Positions 35,138 to 43,756 are shown, counted from the stretch's first letter. The stretch: DNA of 64,000 nt from Bradyrhizobium sp. SZCCT0153 (GCF_018129995.1 NZ_JAFCKS010000002.1:1178001-1242000); one strand, 5' to 3'. Translations and numbers: made by a program. Notes: generated by a model from the letters alone, not told the origin.

Positions 35138-37213
35138 TCAGGGCACGCGCAACCCGTTCGGCACCATGGTCTGCCGACGGACCAGCAGCAGGGCGAGCAA
35201 CACGGTGGGGCCGAGGATGGCGAGGCCGAGCAGCGTCACCTGCATCTGCGACAGCGGCATGATGCCGCCGCCCGGGGTCGCCACCACAAAGCCGCCGATC
35301 ACCAGCAGCACGCGGATCGGCCATTCCAGTGCGCCGGCGCCGCGCAGGTCGCCGACGAAGGGCTGATAGCCCTGGATGCCGCCGCAGATGAAGAGGGTGC
35401 CGAACGCCGCCAGCCCCATCAGGCCGAGAGCGGCGAGATAGGGGCTGGGTCCCTGCAGCACCAGCGCCGGATTGAGCACGAAGAAGAACGGGATGAAGTA
35501 GATGATGCTGCCGACCCACATCGATTCCCAGCCCGTCTTCATCGCCGGCGAGCCGGCGATGCCGGCCGCCGCAAAGGACGCGATCGCGACCGGCGGGGTG
35601 ATCGACGACAGCATGCCCCAGTAGAAGATGAACATGTGCACGGCCATCCTGTTCAGCCCGAGCTTCTCCAGCGCGGGCGCCACCAGGATGGCGAGGAAGA
35701 TGTAGCAGGCCGTCGTCGTCAGCCCGAGGCCGAGAATGAGGCTGGTGAGGGCGCACATGCCGAGCAGCAGGAACGGATTGTCGCCGGCGATGTGCAGCAG
35801 ATCGTTGGCAAGGCTCGACACCACGCCGGTCATCGAGAACGCCCCGATCAAAAGGCCGCAGCCGGCGAGAATTCCGACCAGTTCGACGAAGGTGCGGCCG
35901 TTGACCTCGAGGAATTTGCCGATGGTCGCCATCGTCCAGCGCGTGTCCCTGGAAAAGAGCTGGTTGAGAACCAGCAGCAGCGCGGTGGCATAGAACGGCG
36001 CGTGGCTCTCGCGCTTGAAGTAGAGCAGCATGACGATCAGCAGCGCGATGACGAAGACGTAGTACCAGCCGTCCTTGATCGTATCCAAGACACGCGGCAG
36101 CTCGGCGCGCGGAATGCCCTTCAGCCCGTGCCGCGCGGCGTAGGAATCGACCTGCATGAACAGGCCGATGTAATAGAGCGCGGCCGGAATAACCGCGGCG
36201 AGCGCGACGTCGGCGTAGCTGACATTGAGGAACTGCGCGATGACGAAGGCGGTCGCCCCCATCACCGGCGGCGCCAGCACCGCGCCTGTCGAGGCGCAGG
36301 CCTCGATCGCGCCGGCATAGGAGGCGCGGAACCCGCTCTTCTTCATGACAGGAATGGTCATGGTGCCGGCCGTTAGCACGTTGGAGATGATCGAGCCCGA
36401 CATCATGCCGAGCAGGCCGCTGGCGAAGATGCAGACCTTGGCCGCGCCGCCGCGAAAGGTGCCGCACAGCGCGAAGGCGAGATTGATGAAGAATTTTCCG
36501 GCACCCGTCATCATCAGCGCGGTGCCGAACACCAGGAAGCCGATCACGGTGTCGGCGAAGGCCTGGATGGGAATGCCGAGCAGGCTCTCGCCCGACAGAA
36601 CGTGATAGGCGGTCGCCTGTTCCAGCGTCGATTGCGTGCCGCGGAACGGCCCGAGCCAGCCGGACTCCGCGAACAGCGGATAGACCGTGAAGGGGAAGAC
36701 ACTCAGCAGCAGGCTCCAGCCGCCGGTGCGGCGCAGCGCCTCCATCAGCATCACCCACATCACGAGACCCGCGGCGATCACGGTATTCGGCGCGCCGCCG
36801 AATTCCCAGCCGGCCTCCGCCGCCTTGCGCACGTTCGACATCAGCAGCAGCGCGGCGGCAAAAGTCACAAGGAAGAAGACGAGGTCGTACCAGGGAATGC
36901 GGTCGAGCGGCGCGCGCTCGGTGCCCGGGAAGATCACGAATGTGAAGGGCAGCATCAGGGCGATCAGGAGATAAAAGTACTCCGTGTTGAGCTGGGTGTA
37001 GCCGACGAAGAAGCGCAGCGAGAATTGCTGATTGATGCAAAGAAGAATCGTCGCCGCGGTCGCGATGACGAGCGTCCAGCGCCAGGCACCGCGCAAGCTG
37101 CGGACGCGCGTGACCTCGGCTTCCTGCATGTTGGCGGCGGCGCCGTGCGGATCGTCGAACACGACCCGCTTGGCCACGTCCTGCGGGGCGGTGGAGACGG
37201 AAGCAGACGACAT
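35138..37213 (-). CDS. TRAP transporter fused permease subunit (DctMQ)
   Basis: A 691-residue integral membrane protein in which the small (DctQ) and large (DctM) TRAP subunits are fused, as is usual for TAXI-type systems. Features are a cytosolic N-terminus, many TM helices, the DctM signature GMMSGSIISNVLTAGTMTIPVMKKSGF with the next TM SYAGAIEACASTGAVLAPPVMGATAFVIAQ, and GLTTTACYIFLAILVAPALEKLGL. It uses a sodium or proton gradient. It lies 34 bases after the TAXI gene and is followed by the glutaminase fusion. Confidence 0.96.
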   Translation of the reverse strand: MSSASVSTAPQDVAKRVVFDDPHGAAANMQEAEVTRVRSLRGAWRWTLVIATAATILLCINQQFSLRFFVGYTQLNTEYFYLLIALMLPFTFVIFPGTERAPLDRIPWYDLVFFLVTFAAALLLMSNVRKAAEAGWEFGGAPNTVIAAGLVMWVMLMEALRRTGGWSLLLSVFPFTVYPLFAESGWLGPFRGTQSTLEQATAYHVLSGESLLGIPIQAFADTVIGFLVFGTALMMTGAGKFFINLAFALCGTFRGGAAKVCIFASGLLGMMSGSIISNVLTAGTMTIPVMKKSGFRASYAGAIEACASTGAVLAPPVMGATAFVIAQFLNVSYADVALAAVIPAALYYIGLFMQVDSYAARHGLKGIPRAELPRVLDTIKDGWYYVFVIALLIVMLLYFKRESHAPFYATALLLVLNQLFSRDTRWTMATIGKFLEVNGRTFVELVGILAGCGLLIGAFSMTGVVSSLANDLLHIAGDNPFLLLGMCALTSLILGLGLTTTACYIFLAILVAPALEKLGLNRMAVHMFIFYWGMLSSITPPVAIASFAAAGIAGSPAMKTGWESMWVGSIIYFIPFFFVLNPALVLQGPSPYLAALGLMGLAAFGTLFICGGIQGYQPFVGDLRGAGALEWPIRVLLVIGGFVVATPGGGIMPLSQMQVTLLGLAILGPTVLLALLLVRRQTMVPNGLRVP

Positions 37214-37247
37214 GATCGACCCCGCGTGGGCAATTGACCGCTGACGA

Positions 37248-38414
37248 TTATTCGTCGAAGCCGTTCGGCATGTCGGCCTTGGCGAGCGCAGCGGCGCGCG
37301 CCTTCATCCAGCCGTCGAGAAAGGCCTTGTCATCCGCAGGCGGGCTGGTCTTGCCGTAATCGGCCCATGCCGCGCCGAGCACCTCCTGGCGTTTGATCAG
37401 CTTGTTGTTGTAGGCGTCCTGCGCCTCGCTCCATTGCCCGGCTTCCTTCAGCGCCTTCACCGCCCCGGGATGCACCGGCACCACCCAGTTCTTGGTCTGC
37501 CGGTCGGCGGCAAGCCCACCGGCGCCGGGCGCGGAATCCTTGTAGGAATCGTAGTTCACGATCATCGCCTTGGTGATCGCATAGACCTGGTCGGCCGGCT
37601 GCGAGGCGTAGGCGACGAAGATAGGGTAGGGGTAGTTGCCGAGTTCGATCGGCTTGTCCGGCGTGATACCCGCGCCGCAGGTTGCAAGTTGCGGGAAGAA
37701 GAACGAGCCGACCTTCTGCATCCGCGCCCAGCCTTCCTTATCCTTGGCCGGCAGCGGCGGCCAGACCAGGCCGCGCGGCGAGGTTTCGGCTTCCTTGGCC
37801 GGGCCCGTGATGGTGGTGCCAAAGGCGGTGTCGGTGTCGTTGTTGATCAGGCCCTTCCACATCGCGCCGTAGCTTGCGAACTCGACGATCTTGACGTCCT
37901 TCTGCGTCAGCCCTGCGAAGGCGAGCACCGCGAGCGAGTTCTGGTTCAGCGCCGGCGAGCCGACGACAAAGCCGACGCGCTTGCCCTTGAGGTCCTTCAA
38001 GTCCTTCACGCCGGTATCGGCGGCAACGCCGAGCGTGCCGCAATTGCAGTCGACCGACGAGAGCAGGATCTGGAGCGGCTGCGGACCCCATTCCCTGGAG
38101 CCGAATTCGAACACGCCTTCCTGTGCGAAATAGCTGCCCGACCCCATTGCCGCGGAGGCCGCGCGCTTGGCGCGCAGCGGTGCGAGGCGCGCGACGTCGT
38201 TGCCGGCCGGCAGCACGCGCACGTCGGTCGAGTATTTGTCCTTCATCATCTTGCCGACGCCGACCGCGATGTTGAATCCGGCGGTGCCGGTGTCATAGGC
38301 GGTGAACGTCAATGTCGCCGGCAGCTTGATGTCATCGGCCATTGCATAGCGTGTAGACGCAAAAGAAACGCCCGCAACCAAGGCAGGCGCGAGCAACATC
38401 AGCCCACGAGACAT
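37248..38414 (-). CDS. TAXI family TRAP transporter solute-binding subunit
   Basis: A periplasmic binding protein of 388 residues. A signal peptide (LMLLAPALVAGVSFASTRYAMAD) precedes the TAXI domain, with LTFTAYDTGTAGFNIAVGVGKMM, LPAGNDVARLAPLRAKRA and LKGKRVGFVVGSPALNQNSLAVLAFAGL. Characterised TAXI proteins bind glutamate/glutamine or other small acids. Here the operon partner glutaminase makes glutamine or glutamate a natural guess, which remains inference. It is the first gene of the operon, with the two TGTTTGAAACA palindromes just upstream. Confidence 0.93.
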   Translation of the reverse strand: MSRGLMLLAPALVAGVSFASTRYAMADDIKLPATLTFTAYDTGTAGFNIAVGVGKMMKDKYSTDVRVLPAGNDVARLAPLRAKRAASAAMGSGSYFAQEGVFEFGSREWGPQPLQILLSSVDCNCGTLGVAADTGVKDLKDLKGKRVGFVVGSPALNQNSLAVLAFAGLTQKDVKIVEFASYGAMWKGLINNDTDTAFGTTITGPAKEAETSPRGLVWPPLPAKDKEGWARMQKVGSFFFPQLATCGAGITPDKPIELGNYPYPIFVAYASQPADQVYAITKAMIVNYDSYKDSAPGAGGLAADRQTKNWVVPVHPGAVKALKEAGQWSEAQDAYNNKLIKRQEVLGAAWADYGKTSPPADDKAFLDGWMKARAAALAKADMPNGFDE

Positions 38415-38460
38415 ATTTCCCTCCCATCGTCTTCGCTTTCGCCACGAAGATTTCGTTCTT

Positions 38461-38488
38461 TGTTTGAAACATATTTTTGTTTGAAACA
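38461..38488. promoter_or_regulatory. Two TGTTTGAAACA palindromes upstream of the TAXI-TRAP operon
   Basis: TGTTTGAAACA occurs at 38461-38471 and again at 38478-38488, each a perfect 11-base palindrome, 17 bases apart start to start. They lie 47 bases upstream of the TAXI start and overlap the AT-rich promoter stretch. The arrangement suggests a tandem operator; the regulator is not identified. Confidence 0.55.
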
Positions 38489-38580
38489 GATCATGTCACC
38501 GCGATCAGGCGATGGCAACGCTGTACCGCGCGCGGAGGAACGAGGCTGACAGATTGTCGCGGAAGCCTCGAGATAAGCAG

Positions 38581-38802
38581 TCAGTTCGCGACGATCGCGA
38601 TCGCCTGTCCTTCGGCCACGACGTCGTCGAGCTTCACCAGCAACGATGTGATCGTGCCGCTCGCGGGCGAGGGCACCGGTATCTCCATCTTCATCGCCTC
38701 GACCACCACAACGTCGTCGCCATCCGCAACGGTTCCTCCAACTTGCACGGGAGTTGCGCAGACGCGTCCGGCGATCTCCGTGACGATCTTAATTTCTGGC
38801 AT
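38581..38802 (-). CDS. Stand-alone biotin carboxyl carrier protein (biotinyl domain)
   Basis: A 73-residue biotin/lipoyl attachment protein. The biotinylation site is the Lys of VVVEAMKMEIPVPS, followed by the conserved GTITSLLVKLDDVVAEGQAIAIV. The start at 38802 (MPEIKIV) has AAGGCG upstream. It is a whole protein and not a fragment, since both lobes of the barrel are present. It diverges from the IclR gene and probably carries carboxyl groups for the carboxyltransferase at 39801, since no biotin carboxylase gene is present nearby. Confidence 0.93.
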   Translation of the reverse strand: MPEIKIVTEIAGRVCATPVQVGGTVADGDDVVVVEAMKMEIPVPSPASGTITSLLVKLDDVVAEGQAIAIVAN

Positions 38803-38857
38803 GCCATCGCCTTTTTGTTGTCGCCGCAAAATGCCTGAGGTAGCGTCGTCTGCAAGT

Positions 38858-38870
38858 GGAATTTAATTCC
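38858..38870. promoter_or_regulatory. IclR-type operator candidate GGAATTTAATTCC
   Basis: GGAATTTAATTCC is a perfect 13-base palindrome between the divergent biotin carrier and IclR genes. With its flank it resembles the E. coli IclR pattern TGGAAATNATTTCCA. A further GCGGAAC half-site follows at 38876-38882. The site suits autoregulation plus control of the divergent carrier gene. Confidence 0.55.
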
Positions 38871-38896
38871 GCACAGCGGAACAAGCGGTAGGGAAC

Positions 38897-39871
38897 ATGG
38901 GACGACGTTCAGAGCGGTTGAGTAGGCAAGGAGCACTCGCTGGCGACGCCGGTGAGGGTGATGTCATCCAGGTGGTGTCGCGCGCGTTCGACGTGTTGCG
39001 ATGCTTCGAGGGCCACGAGGCCAGGCTCGGCAATCTCGAGATATCAAATCGCTGTGGACTGCCGCGCTCGACGGTGTCGCGGCTCACGCACACGCTGACG
39101 CGGATGGGCCAACTCGTCTATCTGCCGCGCGACCAGAAATATCGCATCGGCCCGAGCGCGGTCGCGATGAGCGCCTCGATGATGAAGGGCGCGCAACTGC
39201 GCAGCATGATCCGCCAGCGCCTGCAGGAAGTGGCCGAGCAACTGCCGGGCACCGTCGGCTTCGTCGTGCCCGATCGCTTCCATCTGGTCTATCTCCAGTT
39301 CGCGCGCTCGGCCTCTGCGCTCGGCCTGCACGAGGGCACCGGCAGTCGCATCTCGATGGCCTCGACCGCTGCGGGCGCGGCCTACACCGCGGCGCTGGCG
39401 CCCGAGCTCGGTGATGCATTCATCGCGGACATGGAGCGGGAAGCTCCCGAGGCTGTAAAAATCCTGCGGCCCCGCATCGAGGCCAACCGGCAGTCGCTGC
39501 GCGAGCGCGGTTACGTCACGGCCTGCGGCCTGTGGAGCCCGCACATCAACGGCCTCGCGGTGCCGATCTGGTCGCCGCAGTACCAGACCTTCGTGGTGAT
39601 CACGATCGGTCTTCTGTCCGCGATGTATGACGAGCAGCGTCTGCATGCCGAAGTCGCGCCGCTGATGGTCGCGCTCGGCCGCTCGCTCGGCAGCCTGCTC
39701 GAAGGCGCGGAAGGCGACGTCTTCAACGCTCGTATCTCGCGCAAACCGGTCGCGATGGCCGTGCACAACAATAACAAGCCGATCAATTCGGAGGGAGTGG
39801 ATGAACTGGAAGCCGGAACTCGACGAGCTCGCCCGGCGCGAAGCCTTCGCGCGGGAGATGGGCGGCGTTGA
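38897..39871 (+). CDS. IclR family transcriptional regulator
   Basis: A 324-residue regulator. The winged helix is at about 25-85 (VVSRAFDVLRCFEGHEARLGNLEISNRCGLPRSTVSRLTHTLTRMGQLVYLPRDQKYRIGP), and the effector-binding IclR domain includes GTGSRISMASTAAGAAYTAAL and GYVTACGLWSPHINGLAVPIW. ATG 38897 is preceded by GGGAAC, a weak RBS. Its last 71 bases overlap the start of the carboxyltransferase gene in another frame, so the C-terminal ELEAGTRRARPARSLRAGDG tail is suspect as functional sequence. It likely controls the carboxylase genes on either side. Confidence 0.9.
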   Translation: MGRRSERLSRQGALAGDAGEGDVIQVVSRAFDVLRCFEGHEARLGNLEISNRCGLPRSTVSRLTHTLTRMGQLVYLPRDQKYRIGPSAVAMSASMMKGAQLRSMIRQRLQEVAEQLPGTVGFVVPDRFHLVYLQFARSASALGLHEGTGSRISMASTAAGAAYTAALAPELGDAFIADMEREAPEAVKILRPRIEANRQSLRERGYVTACGLWSPHINGLAVPIWSPQYQTFVVITIGLLSAMYDEQRLHAEVAPLMVALGRSLGSLLEGAEGDVFNARISRKPVAMAVHNNNKPINSEGVDELEAGTRRARPARSLRAGDGRR

Positions 39872-41360
39872 CAAGGTCAAGCGTCAGCATGACCAGGGCC
39901 GGCTGACTGTTCGGGAGCGCATCGACGGACTGATCGACAAGGGCAGCTTTCACGAGATCGGTGCCGTCTCCGGCATCGGTGAATATGATTCCGGCGGCGA
40001 GCTGAAGAAGCTGACGCCGGCGAACTGCGTGTTCGGCCGCGGGCGCATCGACGGCCGCACAGTGGTCGTCGTCGGCGACGACTTTACCGTGCGCGGCGGT
40101 TCGGCCGATGCGTCCATTTCCGCAAAGCCCCTGATGGCGGAGGAGATGGCGCACGACTTCCGTCTGCCAATCGTCCGCATCATCGAAGGCTCCGGCGGCG
40201 GCGGCTCGGTCAAGACCATCGAGACCAAGGGGGCCGCGAATTTGCCTGGCGGCATCGGCGGCACCCGCTGGTATCGCTTCACGACCGAAAATCTGTCGCG
40301 TGTGCCGGTGGTCGCGCTCGGCCTTGGCTCGGTTGCGGGCTTGGGTGCGGCGCGGCTGGCCGCCAGCCACTATTCCATCATGACCCGGAAGTCAGCGATG
40401 TTCGTCGCCGGGCCGCCGGTGGTGAAGGCGCTGGGGCAGGACCTCTCGAAGGAGGAGCTCGGCGGCGCGGACATCCAGACCCGCGCCGGCGCGGTCGATC
40501 ATGCCGTCGACACGGAGGAAGAGGCTTTCGCCTGCACGCGGCGCTTTCTGTCTTATCTGCCGTCATCGGTTCATGAGCTGCCGCCGACCTTGCCCTGCAC
40601 CGATAATCCGGAGCGCACCGAGGAAGCCCTGATGAATGCGGTGCCGCGAAACCGCAAGCAGGTCTACAAGATGCGCCCGATCATCGAGTCCGTCGTCGAC
40701 AAGGGCTCGTTCTTCGAGGTCGCAAAGAATTTCGGCAAGCCTGTCATCGTCGGGCTGGCGCGACTCGAGGGCAGGGCGGTGCTGCTCCTTGCGAGCGACA
40801 GCTTTCACTATGGCGGCTCCTGGACGGCGGATGCCTGTCAGAAGGTGGTGCGCTGGGTCGACTTCGCGGAAACCTTCCATCTGCCGATCGTCTATCTCAT
40901 GGACTGCCCCGGCTTCATGATCGGCCTCGATGCCGAGAAGGCGGCGACCATCCGCCACGGCGTCCGCGCCATGGCGGCGGTCAACCAAACCACCGTGCCC
41001 TGGTGCACCGTGATCCTGCGCAACGCGTTCGGCGTCGCCGGCGTTGTGCATCAGCCGGCCGACCGGTTCTCGATCCGCTATGCCTGGCCGTCGGCCTATT
41101 GGGGCTCGCTCCCGCTCGAAGGCGGAATCGAAGCCGCCTACCGCGCCGACATCGACGCGGCCGAGGACAAGGCGGCCAAGCTCAAGGAGATCGAGGAGCG
41201 TCTCAACAAGCTCCGCTCGCCGTTCCGCTCGGCCGAGAAATTCTGGGTCGAGGAGATCATCGATCCCAGGAAGACGAGATCGTTGCTGTGCGAGTTTGCA
41301 AGGCTGGCCGAGCCGCTGCGCAAGGCCGGACCGCCGGAGAACATGACGATCAGGCCGTAG
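39801..41360 (+). CDS. Acyl-CoA carboxylase carboxyltransferase subunit (PccB-like)
   Basis: A 519-residue beta-type carboxyltransferase (crotonase fold), which moves the carboxyl group from biotin to an acyl-CoA such as propionyl- or methylcrotonyl-CoA. The N-terminus ELARREAFAREMGGVDKVKRQHDQGRLTVRERIDGLID, the central VVGDDFTVRGGSADASIS and the C-terminal half VYLMDCPGFMIGLDAEKAATIRHGVRAM are typical. GGAGGGAG precedes ATG 39801. The start lies inside the IclR gene (71-base overlap). Partners are the BCCP at 38581 and a biotin carboxylase not found in this window. Confidence 0.94.
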   Translation: MNWKPELDELARREAFAREMGGVDKVKRQHDQGRLTVRERIDGLIDKGSFHEIGAVSGIGEYDSGGELKKLTPANCVFGRGRIDGRTVVVVGDDFTVRGGSADASISAKPLMAEEMAHDFRLPIVRIIEGSGGGGSVKTIETKGAANLPGGIGGTRWYRFTTENLSRVPVVALGLGSVAGLGAARLAASHYSIMTRKSAMFVAGPPVVKALGQDLSKEELGGADIQTRAGAVDHAVDTEEEAFACTRRFLSYLPSSVHELPPTLPCTDNPERTEEALMNAVPRNRKQVYKMRPIIESVVDKGSFFEVAKNFGKPVIVGLARLEGRAVLLLASDSFHYGGSWTADACQKVVRWVDFAETFHLPIVYLMDCPGFMIGLDAEKAATIRHGVRAMAAVNQTTVPWCTVILRNAFGVAGVVHQPADRFSIRYAWPSAYWGSLPLEGGIEAAYRADIDAAEDKAAKLKEIEERLNKLRSPFRSAEKFWVEEIIDPRKTRSLLCEFARLAEPLRKAGPPENMTIRP

Positions 41361-41757
41361 CGCGCCACGGAGGCGGGCATCCGAAAGTCCCGAATCGGTC
41401 CGAAAGGCCGATTTGCCATGGGTGGGGCGGGAGTCCGCCGCTTGCGACCTGCCCGGGAGGCGGCGCGCGGCCGGGCCGGCATCGCTTGTCCCTGGGGCGG
41501 CAATGGGCCGGCCGGCCCCGTTGCCGTATACCGCCCCGACTCTGCGATCGCGTTTAACCCACGTTAATGATGCCTTCTCAATATGATACATCCAACCTGT
41601 TGCAGCCCATGTTGCGGATGGCTCGTAAGTCTTGATTAAGACAGCCCTCCGCATATTCCGCCCATGACAACGATTGCCGGGATCGAAACCCGGCAGTCTT
41701 TTCGTTGATTTCAGGGGAAGGGCCGCTGCCGTAGCGACGGCAGCCAGGATGAAACTC
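41361..41757. other. Intergenic region upstream of the Tad pilus genes
   Basis: About 400 bases with no supported gene. GC-rich sequence after the carboxyltransferase gene (including the perfect palindrome GGGCCGGCCGGCCC at 41505-41518) gives way to AT-richer sequence at 41550-41660, probably the promoter of the pilus genes. The pair TTAA-N6-TTAA at 41554-41567 is one base short of the usual CtrA spacing. GTCTTGATTAAGAC (near 41625-41640) is a small hairpin. No sRNA is evident. Confidence 0.5.
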
Positions 41758-43185
41758 ATGCTCCGCCGCGCAATGCTTCGTTTCGTGAGAGACCGGAAGG
41801 CCAACGTCGCCATCATCTTCGCGCTGGTGATGATCCCCACCATCTTTCTTCTCGGCATGGCGCTCGACTACACGCAGGCGCTGCGCAAGCGGGAGCAATT
41901 GAACGCGGCGGCTGATGCGGCCGCGATCGCGGCCGTGAGGCCGGCGATGCTGACGCAGACCGACAACGCCGTCGTCAAGGCGACGGCGGAAGCCGTCTTC
42001 GCGGCGAAGGCGAATCTTCCCGGGCTGTCCGCGACCCCGACACCGACGGTCACCGTCACCGATTCTGGGCTCGCGCGGACCATCACGGTTGCCTACACAG
42101 CCCAGTCCATCAACAATTTCCCGGGCGTTCTCGGCAAGCAGACCTGGCAGGTCAACGGCTCCGCGACGGCGAAGGCCTCCAGCGCGCCCAACATGAACTT
42201 CTATCTGCTGCTGGACGACTCGCCGTCGATGGCGATCGCCGCGACCCAGACCGATATCAACAACATGATCACCGCCACGAAGAACCAGCCTGGCGGCTCG
42301 AAGAACTGCGCGTTCGCCTGCCACGAGACGAACCCCCAGAAGGACAGCGGTGCGTCCTCCTCGACGAAGGACAACCTCACGATCGCCCGCGCCAACAACA
42401 TCACGCTGCGCATCGATCTTGTGAGCAATGCCGTCACGCAATTGCTGGTCGGCCCCTGGACGTGCCCGCAGTCGGGTGTGTCGGGCGGCGTGATGCAGTG
42501 CATGTCGGCGCTCAACAACACGACCTACAAGGCCGCCATCTACACCTTCGACTACGGCCTGAACACGATCCAGACGCTGACCACCCCGACCACCGCCGGC
42601 ACGAAGATCGCCAACATTCAGCTGATGACGGTCGATCACCAGAACTGCATCATTGTCGACAGCAAGGGCGCCTGCGTCTACTCCACCGACTACGGCACGG
42701 ATATCTCGGGCGGACTCACGGGCGTCAACAACGTGATGCCTGCGCCGGGCACCGGCACCAACCAGTCGGGCGATACGCCGCAGGAGGTGGTCTTCCTCGT
42801 CACCGACGGCGTCGAAGACAAGCTGATGCCGAAGCCCGGGACCTGTGACGCAGCCGCCACCTATCCGCTCCCGACGGGCAGCAGCTCGACCGTGCGCTGC
42901 CAGCAGGCGCTCGACACGACGGTCTGCACGACGATCAAGAATCGCGGCATTCGCATCGCGGTCCTCTACACCGAGTATCTGCAACTGACGACCGACAGCT
43001 GGTACAACAGCCGCATCGCGCAGTTCAACAATCCATCCTCGTCCACGGGCATGATCGCACAGCGGCTGCAGTCATGCGCATCGCCGGGGCTGTATGCGAG
43101 CGTGCAGACCGGCGGCGACATTTCCGCGGCGCTGACGAACCTCTTCCTCAAGGTTGCGTCAAGCACCGCCAGCCTCGTGCAATAG
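41758..43185 (+). CDS. tadG: TadG-like pilus assembly protein with vWA-like domain
   Basis: A 475-residue membrane-anchored protein. The N-terminal positively charged segment (RFVRDRKANVAIIFALVMIPTIFLLGMALDYTQA) is a TadE/G pilin-like TM helix with the conserved A-D-A-A-A-I-A-A following. The rest is extracytoplasmic with a von Willebrand A-like fold: FYLLLDDSPSMAIAAT (MIDAS-like DxSxS), then VFLVTDGVEDK. A CAFACHE motif lies after the MIDAS. ATG 41758 is preferred over 41749 because AGGA lies eight bases upstream. It heads a three-gene Tad cluster; the ATPase and pilin genes are absent here. Confidence 0.88.
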   Translation: MLRRAMLRFVRDRKANVAIIFALVMIPTIFLLGMALDYTQALRKREQLNAAADAAAIAAVRPAMLTQTDNAVVKATAEAVFAAKANLPGLSATPTPTVTVTDSGLARTITVAYTAQSINNFPGVLGKQTWQVNGSATAKASSAPNMNFYLLLDDSPSMAIAATQTDINNMITATKNQPGGSKNCAFACHETNPQKDSGASSSTKDNLTIARANNITLRIDLVSNAVTQLLVGPWTCPQSGVSGGVMQCMSALNNTTYKAAIYTFDYGLNTIQTLTTPTTAGTKIANIQLMTVDHQNCIIVDSKGACVYSTDYGTDISGGLTGVNNVMPAPGTGTNQSGDTPQEVVFLVTDGVEDKLMPKPGTCDAAATYPLPTGSSSTVRCQQALDTTVCTTIKNRGIRIAVLYTEYLQLTTDSWYNSRIAQFNNPSSSTGMIAQRLQSCASPGLYASVQTGGDISAALTNLFLKVASSTASLVQ

Positions 43186-43195
43186 AGAGCGTACC

Positions 43196-43756
43196 ATGAC
43201 CGTACGGGACGCCACGACAACGAAGACACGTCGCAATCGCTGCGCCGCTTTCGCTGCCGACAGCAAGGGGGCCACGGCCGTCGAATTCGCGCTCGTTGCC
43301 GCGCCGTTCCTCGCCCTCGTCATCGCGCTCATTCAGACCTTTCTCGTGTTCTTTGCCCAGCAATTGCTCGAAACCGTGGTGCAGCAATCGGCGCGTCTCG
43401 TCATGACGGGACAGGTTCAGTCGGCGCAGCTGACAAAGGATGTGTTCAAGCAAAAGGTCTGCGATCAGATCGTGATCCTGTTCAACTGCAGCGACCTGAT
43501 GGTCGATCTGCAGGTGGCAAATACGTGGTCTTCCGCCAATACAGGCATGCCGAGCTTGACCTTCGATGCCACGGGTGCGGTCAAGAACGCCTGGCAGTAC
43601 GATCCAGGCGATGCCGGCGATATCGTCGTGCTCCGGGTGATGTACCAATGGCCGGTGTTCCTCGGGCCACTCGGCTTCAACCTCTCGAATCTTTCGAACG
43701 GCAACCGGCTGATCATGTCGTCGGCCGCGTTCCAGAACGAGCCAGGAGCTACCTAA
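43196..43756 (+). CDS. tadE: TadE-like pilus protein
   Basis: A 186-residue type IV pilin-like minor protein of the Tad apparatus. After a basic, soluble N-terminus comes the TadE-type helix GATAVEFALVAAPFLALVIALIQTFLVFFAQQLLE, and then a periplasmic domain with two Cys (VCDQIVILFNCSD). The start at 43196 is chosen with AGAGAG upstream; a longer frame from 43154 overlaps the previous gene. The stop (TAA) shares its last A with the ATG of the next gene. Confidence 0.88.
   Translation: MTVRDATTTKTRRNRCAAFAADSKGATAVEFALVAAPFLALVIALIQTFLVFFAQQLLETVVQQSARLVMTGQVQSAQLTKDVFKQKVCDQIVILFNCSDLMVDLQVANTWSSANTGMPSLTFDATGAVKNAWQYDPGDAGDIVVLRVMYQWPVFLGPLGFNLSNLSNGNRLIMSSAAFQNEPGAT

Noticed and set aside
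41505..41518. Perfect palindrome GGGCCGGCCGGCCC
   Set aside because: Low-complexity GC run; palindromes of this kind arise easily at this base composition and no feature is attached.
41554..41567. CtrA-like TTAA-N6-TTAA before the Tad pilus genes
   Set aside because: The usual spacing is N7, and the sequence is AT-rich enough for a chance hit; kept only as a note in the intergenic entry.
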